Source: JADMJV01 sp964649085
GTDB lineage: Bacteria > Vulcanimicrobiota > Xenobia > Xenobiales > JADMJV01
Reading direction: 5' to 3'
Length of the DNA: 64,000 nucleotides
NCBI GenBank assembly: GCA_964649085.1
Contig: CAZYPN010000012.1
Location: forward strand, 62,001-126,000
The first letter of the stretch is position 1. Every line of letters starts with the position of its first letter. The notes under the pieces were generated by a model, which worked only from the letters and a program-made list of their open reading frames with translations, was not told the DNA's origin and ran no database searches. Shown here in pieces: positions 58,564-64,000 of this stretch. The position numbers and the translations under genes are program-made.

Positions 58564-61500
58564 TGTCTCGCTTCTTTATCCATCGACCCATTGTGGCCAT
58601 CGTCATTGCTATTCTCACCGTGCTGGTAGGGCTGGTGGTCATGGCGGGCTTGCCTGTCTCGCAGTATCCCGCCATCATTCCTCCTGAGGCACTGATTCAG
58701 ACCAGCTACGTGGGTGCTGATTCGCAAACTGTGGAGCAGTCGGTGGCCGTGCCCATCGAGCAGCAACTCAGCGGCGTTGACGGCCTGCAATACATGACGT
58801 CGATCAACTCGGCCAGTGGCCAGATGCGCATCACGGTCAACTTCGACGTGGCGGCCGATCCCAATGTTTCTTTGATGCTGACGCAGATGCGCACCACCCA
58901 GGCCAGTTCACAATTGCCGGCCGATGTGGTGGCTCAGGGAGTGACAGTGCAGAAGACCTTCTCCGCGCCGTTGATGCTGCTGGCTCTCAGTTCACCCCGA
59001 TCGACCTACTCGGCTGAATTTCTTGCCAACTACGCCTATATCAATCTGGTGGACCAGATCACCCGCGTTCCGGGCATTGGTAGCACCCAGGTCTTCGGCG
59101 CCGGTCGTTACGCCATGCGAATTTGGGTAAAGCCTGACCAGCTGACCAAGTTGGGCATCACCGTGCCTGACATCGTGCGTGCCGTGCAAACCCAGAACAC
59201 GGTCAATCCCGCCGGCAAGATCGGCGGAGAGCCCGTGCCGGCCGGACAGGAAATGACCTATTCTGTACGCGCCCAGGGCCGTTTGAGCCGGCCGGAAGAC
59301 TTTGAGCGGATCGTCTTGCGCGAAACCGCCGATGGCGGCATCGTGCGCCTCAAAGACATTGCTCGTATCGAGCTTGGATCTCAGGACTACAGCGTGATGG
59401 CTCGCCTGAACGGTGGACCTGCTGCCATTATTGCCATCTATCAGTTGCCAGGCTCCAACGCCATTCAGGCGGCCAGGGGCGTGCGCAAATTGATGACCGA
59501 GCTGAAGCAGCGCTTTCCCGATGATATTGACTATGCGGTGTCTCTCGATACCACTCTGGCCGTATCAGAGGGCATTCACGAAATCGTCCTGACCCTGGCC
59601 ATTGCCATTCTGCTGGTGATTGCCGTGGTCTACCTCTTTCTGCAGGGATGGCGAGCCACACTGATTCCGCTGCTGGCCGTGCCCGTTTCGTTGATCGGCA
59701 CATTTGCTTTCTTTCCGCTCTTTGGTTTCTCGATCAATACCCTGTCTTTGTTCGGTCTGGTCCTGGCCATCGGACTGGTGGTCGATGATGCGATTGTGGT
59801 TGTAGAAGCCGTCGAGCGTCACATCGAAGAGGGGATGGATCCGCGTACGGCCGCGCTGAAGGCCATGGAAGAGATCAGTGGTCCCGTGATTGGCATTGCC
59901 CTGGTGCTGACGGCGGTGTTTGTCCCCACCGTGTTCGTGCCCGGTATCACGGGTCGACTCTATCAGCAGTTTGCCGTCACGGTAGCCATCTCGGTCTTGC
60001 TCTCAGCCTTCAATGCTCTGTCGCTGAGCCCGGCACTGGCAGCCCTGATGCTGAAACCCCGGGCCCCTTCGAAGGGGTTTCTGGGTGCCTTCAATCGAGG
60101 ATTTGAAAAGGCCACACAGGGGTACGTCGGGGTGTCGGGCATGTTGCTGCGCCGGAGCGGGCTGGTGGTGTTGATCTTGCTGCTCTTCGGTGCTTTGGGC
60201 GGCCTGATGGGAATGAAGCTGCCCGGAGGTTTCCTGCCCGAGGAAGACCCGGGATATTCCTTTGTCAACCTGCAGCTGCCTCCGAGCTCGTCCGCCCAGC
60301 GCACTCAGGCCGTGGCCACGAAAATTGAGCAGGCATTGCTCAAGACCCCGGGAGTGCGCTATGTGTCCTCGGTCATCGGTTTCAGCCTGCTCAGCACAAC
60401 CCAGACCACCTACAACGGCTTTTTCTTCGTCAGCCTGGAGCCCTGGAGTGTTCGCAAATCACCGGAAAAGCTCTACAAGAGCATCCAGCAGAGTATCAAT
60501 CGTTCGGTGGGCGGCATGTCTGAGGCCATTGCGTTCGGCTTTTCACCACCGGCCATCCCGGGCGTGGGCACGGCCAGTGGTTTCACTTTCTTGCTGGAAG
60601 ACCGGGCTGGCAAGGACATCTCCTTCCTCAGCCAGCAGCTCGACATTTTCATGGCTGCTGCCCGCAAGCGGCCCGAAATTGGCATGTTGAGCACCACCTT
60701 TCTGCCCAGTGTCCCGCAGCAGTTTGTGGAGGTCGACCGGGAGAAGGTGCTCAAGCAGGGCGTTCCCATCGAAGATGTCTACCGCACGATTCAAGCCTTC
60801 ATGGGAGGCGTGTTCATTAACTACTTCAACCGCTTCGGCCGCCAGTGGCAGGTCTATGTGCAGGCCGAGGGCGACTATCGAGACGATGCTCGCAAGCTCG
60901 ACCTGTTTTCGGTTCGTTCCCAAACCGGACAGATGGTGCCTCTGGCCGGACTGACCCGATTTGAGTCGCGGCCCGGACCGGAGTTTGTGATGCACTACAA
61001 CCTGTATAAGTGCGCCCAGATCAACGGCAGCGCAGCTCCTGGCTACAGCTCGGCACAGGCGATGAAGGCTTTGGAAGAAGTCTTTGCCGAGACCATGCCT
61101 CGCGAGATGGGTTACGACTATATGGGGATGTCCTATCAGGAGAAGAAGGCTCAGGAAGGGGTGTCGGCGGTCACCATTTTCGCTCTTTCGCTGCTTTTCG
61201 TGTTCTTGATTCTGGCTGCTCTCTACGAAAGCTGGACGCTGCCATTTTCGGTGTTGCTCACCACCCCGGTGGCCGTCTTTGGGGCTTATGCAGCACTGTG
61301 GGGGCGGCGAGTCTTCAACCTGCAGTTTGAGAACAACCTCTATGCTCAGATCGGTCTGGTCATGTTGATCGGGCTGGCTGCAAAAAACGCCATTCTCATC
61401 GTCGAGTTTGCGAAAGAGCAGGTCGAGCGTCACCAAAAGCCGCTGGCTGAAGCCGCTCTCGAAGGGGCCCGGCTGCGTCTGCGACCGATTATGATGACCT

Positions 61501-61673
61501 CGTTTGCTTTCATCCTGGGCTGTGTGCCGCTGTGGGTTGCCACCGGAGCCGGCTCGGTGGCTCGCCAGGTCATGGGTACAACCGTCATCGGGGGTATGCT
61601 GGCGGCCAGCCTGCTGGGGGTATTCCTGGTGCCGGCCTGCTTCTACCTGGTGGAAAGGATCGCTCGTCGATGA
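58563..61673 (+). CDS. HAE1-type RND multidrug efflux pump (AcrB/MexB-like)
   Basis: 1036 residues, full length. The N-terminus is MSRFFIHRPIVAIVIAI. The TM4 proton-relay signature GLVVDDAIVVVEAVERHI gives the Asp pair near 406-407; the TM10 region KNAILIVEFAKEQ and the porter motifs SAPLMLLALSS and GAGRYAMRIWVKPDQL match the family. It expels drugs or detergents in the periplasm with proton motive force. Overlaps both flanking genes; part of a MarR-regulated operon. Confidence 0.95.
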   Translation: MSRFFIHRPIVAIVIAILTVLVGLVVMAGLPVSQYPAIIPPEALIQTSYVGADSQTVEQSVAVPIEQQLSGVDGLQYMTSINSASGQMRITVNFDVAADPNVSLMLTQMRTTQASSQLPADVVAQGVTVQKTFSAPLMLLALSSPRSTYSAEFLANYAYINLVDQITRVPGIGSTQVFGAGRYAMRIWVKPDQLTKLGITVPDIVRAVQTQNTVNPAGKIGGEPVPAGQEMTYSVRAQGRLSRPEDFERIVLRETADGGIVRLKDIARIELGSQDYSVMARLNGGPAAIIAIYQLPGSNAIQAARGVRKLMTELKQRFPDDIDYAVSLDTTLAVSEGIHEIVLTLAIAILLVIAVVYLFLQGWRATLIPLLAVPVSLIGTFAFFPLFGFSINTLSLFGLVLAIGLVVDDAIVVVEAVERHIEEGMDPRTAALKAMEEISGPVIGIALVLTAVFVPTVFVPGITGRLYQQFAVTVAISVLLSAFNALSLSPALAALMLKPRAPSKGFLGAFNRGFEKATQGYVGVSGMLLRRSGLVVLILLLFGALGGLMGMKLPGGFLPEEDPGYSFVNLQLPPSSSAQRTQAVATKIEQALLKTPGVRYVSSVIGFSLLSTTQTTYNGFFFVSLEPWSVRKSPEKLYKSIQQSINRSVGGMSEAIAFGFSPPAIPGVGTASGFTFLLEDRAGKDISFLSQQLDIFMAAARKRPEIGMLSTTFLPSVPQQFVEVDREKVLKQGVPIEDVYRTIQAFMGGVFINYFNRFGRQWQVYVQAEGDYRDDARKLDLFSVRSQTGQMVPLAGLTRFESRPGPEFVMHYNLYKCAQINGSAAPGYSSAQAMKALEEVFAETMPREMGYDYMGMSYQEKKAQEGVSAVTIFALSLLFVFLILAALYESWTLPFSVLLTTPVAVFGAYAALWGRRVFNLQFENNLYAQIGLVMLIGLAAKNAILIVEFAKEQVERHQKPLAEAALEGARLRLRPIMMTSFAFILGCVPLWVATGAGSVARQVMGTTVIGGMLAASLLGVFLVPACFYLVERIARR

Positions 61674-63043
61674 AGTCAGGCTGGATTCTGGGGGCGTTGC
61701 TGGCTTCGGGCCTGGCAGCGCAAGAGCTGCCCACTCACCCCGTCCAGGTCCCGGCTCAGCACCGAGGCCAGGCGCCTGTTGTGGACAATCTGGCCCGGTC
61801 CAAGTGGTTTGAACTTTTTCAAGACCCACACCTGCAGGTTCTGGTGAATCGGGCTCTGGAACAAAACCTGGACCTGAAGCAGGCCGTGGCCCGGGTCGAG
61901 TCGGCCCGCGCCAACCTGGGTATTAAAGGCAGTGACCAGTGGCCCAGGCTCAACCTGACCGCCGCTTTGAACCAGTCACTGGTGTCGGCCAACAGCCCGA
62001 CGTTTGTGGCTGGCTTTCTACCGCGCAACCGCCCCTTTGGGGAGGTGCTGATCAACTTGCTGAATTTCGAGATCGACCTCTTCGGCAGGGTTCACCACCA
62101 GACCCAGGCTGCCGCGGCTCAACTGTGGGCCAGCGAAGAGGATCGCAAAGCGGTGATGACGGCGCTGGTGGCCGAGGTTGCCAGCAGCTATTTCAATCTA
62201 CTCGAGTTCGACGCTGAACTACAACTGGCCAGGGCTACGCTGGGGTCTCATCAGGCCACGTTGGCGCTGGTGGAGGCTCGGGAGCGGGGTGGAGTGGCTT
62301 CGATGCTCGAAGTTTACCAGGCGCGTCAGCTGGTCGAACAAACCGGCCTTGCCATCGCCGAGAGCGAACGCCAGGTGAGTTTGCTGGAGAATCGACTGCA
62401 GCAACTCTCTGGGGGTCTGCCGGGGCCGGTCGAGCGGGGTTCGCTGCTGGTTCAGGTCGTACTGCCCGAGGTGCCTGCGGGTTTGCCTTCCGAACTGCTT
62501 TCCCGCCGTCCTGACATTCGCAGTGCCGAACTGACTCTGGCGGCTCAGGAAGAGCTCAGTGAAGTGGCCCGGAGAGCGATTTTCCCTCGCATCAGCCTGA
62601 CCGCTTTTCTGGGGGTGCAAAGCAGTTCATTATCGAATCTGTTCAGCTCTCCCAGCGGAACATTCTTTATCAATCCGGTCATTTCCCAGCCCCTTTTTGA
62701 TGCCGGCCTGGGCTCGGCCGAACAGCTGGCGGAGAGTCAACAACAGCTGGCCTTGCTGCGTTACCAGCAGGTGGTTCAGCAGGCCTTTCGCGAGGTGGCC
62801 GACGGACTCAGCGACCATGCGCGCTTCCGAGAGATAGCGGCGGGCCAGCAGCAGCTGGTCGACACCCTCGAGCAGCGTTCCAGGCTGGCTCAGGCCCGCT
62901 ACCTGGGGGGAGTCGACAGTCAGTTGAACTGGCTCGACGCCGAGCGCGACCTTTTTGCTGCCCGGGTGGGTCTGGCTCAGGCCCGGCGCAATCAACTGCT
63001 CTCGGTCGTGCAGCTGTATAAAGCTCTGGGCGGGGGTTGGTAG
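61670..63043 (+). CDS. NodT/OprM-like outer-membrane efflux channel
   Basis: 457 residues; ATG overlapping the pump stop (ATGA). The signal peptide is MKSGWILGALLASGLAA without a lipobox Cys, so unlike many OprM-type proteins it is not lipidated. Motifs are WFELFQDPHLQVLVNRALEQ near the start, the LARVESARANLGI hairpin, and LPSELLSRRPDIRSAELTLA in the middle, a NodT-family hallmark. Third component of the MarR-controlled efflux system. Confidence 0.93.
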   Translation: MKSGWILGALLASGLAAQELPTHPVQVPAQHRGQAPVVDNLARSKWFELFQDPHLQVLVNRALEQNLDLKQAVARVESARANLGIKGSDQWPRLNLTAALNQSLVSANSPTFVAGFLPRNRPFGEVLINLLNFEIDLFGRVHHQTQAAAAQLWASEEDRKAVMTALVAEVASSYFNLLEFDAELQLARATLGSHQATLALVEARERGGVASMLEVYQARQLVEQTGLAIAESERQVSLLENRLQQLSGGLPGPVERGSLLVQVVLPEVPAGLPSELLSRRPDIRSAELTLAAQEELSEVARRAIFPRISLTAFLGVQSSSLSNLFSSPSGTFFINPVISQPLFDAGLGSAEQLAESQQQLALLRYQQVVQQAFREVADGLSDHARFREIAAGQQQLVDTLEQRSRLAQARYLGGVDSQLNWLDAERDLFAARVGLAQARRNQLLSVVQLYKALGGGW

Positions 63044-63073
63044 CCCACCTGGCTCGGGCTGTGTTGACACGGC

Positions 63074-63715
63074 CTAGCGGATCAGGCGGATACCTTCGGG
63101 TTCAATGCGCACTTTCTGTTGCTTGTAAAGGGCACCCAGAGCGATTTTGTATTTCTTCTTGCTGGCACCAAATAGCGAGTAAATCAGTTCCGGCGGACTC
63201 TTGTCGGTCACGGGCAAAAAGCCGCCGCGTTCCTGGAGCCGCTGCACAATCAGCCGCCCCAGATCGGGCGTGCCCTGAACTCCCGGTGCCTGCAGCATCA
63301 GATCGATTTTGCCATCGGGTCGGATCTGCTTGATGTATCCGGTAAGGGTCTGGCCGTAGTCCACGGGTTGAAAGACTTCGCTATGATACAGCAGTCCGCT
63401 GTGGCGCTGGTTGATGATCGCCTGATAGCCGAGCGGCGACTCACCATAAAGCAACAGCCCCACCCTCTGCAGGGGCTTCAGGCTACCGGGTTCGGGGTCG
63501 AGGTGGGGCTGCAGATGCATGGTGGCGATGGGGCGACCGCCCTGATCCTCGGTGAGAAACACCACCACTTCCTGGCCAGCCGCTACGGCCTCGCTCTGCT
63601 CCCGATTGGGGAGAAACAGGTCCTCGCCAGGGCGCCAGCGCAGAAAGGCGCCCATGGACTGCACGGCCACCACCTTCAGCAGGCCGAATTGGTGAAGCTG
63701 CAGGTAGCCGTTCAT
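63074..63715 (-). CDS. CvfB-like S1 RNA-binding protein
   Basis: 213 residues, shorter than full CvfB (about 280), apparently missing one N-terminal S1 unit. S1 elements: KVVAVQSMGAFLRWRPGEDL, then VGLLLYGESPLGYQAIINQR, HSGLLYHSEVFQPVDYGQTL and GYIKQIRPDGKIDLMLQ. The C-terminal winged helix ends FLPVTDKSPPELIYSLFGAS and ALGALYKQQKVRI. These proteins bind RNA; in staphylococci they affect virulence gene expression. Its start overlaps the upstream esterase stop (ATGA). Confidence 0.92.
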   Translation of the reverse strand: MNGYLQLHQFGLLKVVAVQSMGAFLRWRPGEDLFLPNREQSEAVAAGQEVVVFLTEDQGGRPIATMHLQPHLDPEPGSLKPLQRVGLLLYGESPLGYQAIINQRHSGLLYHSEVFQPVDYGQTLTGYIKQIRPDGKIDLMLQAPGVQGTPDLGRLIVQRLQERGGFLPVTDKSPPELIYSLFGASKKKYKIALGALYKQQKVRIEPEGIRLIR

Positions 63716-63999
63716 GGTCGTGCCTTCGGGGGAGAGTTGCGGAAAAACTCCCAGAGCAATTCGTGAGCTTTGAGCAAGGAACTGGGAGCGTCAGCCGCCC
63801 GTCGCGGCGAGCTGCCTCCAGGCCAGGCATGCCCCTGATTGTGCAACACATAGAGGACGACTCGAGTGTGCTGCCGGCCTCCGCTCCAGGTGTAACGAGT
63901 GGCCTTGTGTTCGGGCAGCTCCTCCACCAGGGGGTCGGCAGTGCAGCCGTTGGCACGCGCCCAAAAGCCAGCGCTCTCCAGGGCCGACACCACTTCTCG
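63712..63999 (-). CDS. Esterase/PHB depolymerase-like alpha/beta hydrolase, N-terminally cut by the window
   Basis: Only the last ~95 residues are in the window and the frame stays open to the edge. GFWARANGCTADPLVEELPE, TRYTWSGGRQHTRVVLYVL and NQGHAWPGG match the end of LpqC/PHB-depolymerase-type esterases. The His in GHAWPG is the catalytic one; the Ser and Asp lie outside. Usually such enzymes are secreted; the signal region is not visible. Coupled by a 4-nt overlap to the CvfB-like gene. Confidence 0.8.
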   Translation of the reverse strand, partial: REVVSALESAGFWARANGCTADPLVEELPEHKATRYTWSGGRQHTRVVLYVLHNQGHAWPGGSSPRRAADAPSSLLKAHELLWEFFRNSPPKARP

Positions 64000-64000
64000 C

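Noticed and set aside
60543..61829. 428-residue minus-strand open frame opposite the AcrB-like pump
   Set aside because: Antisense shadow without domain features or SD.

Overview
The window is about 60% G+C and tightly packed, with many 1-16 nt gene overlaps. It comes from a diderm bacterium: there are two complete tripartite RND efflux systems with outer-membrane factors, lipoboxes, a bestrophin and a SulP transporter. There are no rRNA, tRNA, CRISPR or prophage genes, and the phylum cannot be fixed from this sequence. Two habits of gene expression stand out. Several genes lie exactly 6 (once 7) nt downstream of a -10-like hexamer (TAGGCT, TATGAT, TATAGT, TAGCAT), which suggests leaderless mRNAs. 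Other genes have strong Shine-Dalgarno (SD) sites in front of TTG starts.

Layout. 1-2.4 kb: amino-sugar catabolism (PIG-L deacetylase, nagB) and an ArgA-like acetyltransferase. 2.4-9 kb: secreted or lipoprotein genes, the first of two RUS/DUF647 proteins, and a zinc-ribbon helical protein. 9-14.9 kb: a REC-BTAD regulator, GNAT enzyme, membrane histidine kinase, pilin-like protein and a Phd/PIN toxin-antitoxin pair with a clear promoter and operator. 15-19.4 kb: GspE/PilB ATPase, Ser/Thr kinase, sulfite-oxidase-fold Mo enzyme and small proteins. 19.4-20.1 kb: debris (a nonsense-interrupted GxxExxY gene between imperfect inverted repeats, then a frameshifted IS5-type transposase fragment).

20.1-30.4 kb: WYL regulator with M48 protease, secreted paralogs, and a divergent locus. 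On the minus strand it has a metallophosphatase, RNB ribonuclease, SH3b protein and PH-like membrane protein. On the plus strand it has the second RUS protein and a subtilisin-like protein. 30.4-36.4 kb: a CzcBAC-type heavy-metal efflux operon. 36.4-40.9 kb: Nei glycosylase, a second zinc-ribbon helical protein, a Met-rich GH19 protein and bestrophin. 40.9-44 kb: persulfide/sulfide detoxification (ArsR, MBL-rhodanese dioxygenase, rhodanese-YgaP protein, TauE/SafE exporter) driven by two superimposed promoters.

44-57 kb: antiporter-USP, SulP-STAS-EIIA-like-TrkA_C transporter, TFIIB-type zinc ribbon protein, a 30-residue peptide coupled to an 855-residue protein of unknown function, a P-loop kinase-cNMP-GGDEF fusion, tandem USP, PepSY-TM protein and KAS III enzyme. 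57-63 kb: MarR regulator, a perfect 14-bp-arm operator and an AcrAB/NodT-type efflux operon. 63-64 kb: CvfB-like S1 protein and the C-terminus of an esterase.

The most unusual items are the two bacterial RUS-family paralogs with a shared N-terminal signature, the leaderless promoter rule, the multidomain transporter and GGDEF fusions, and the coupled small peptide.
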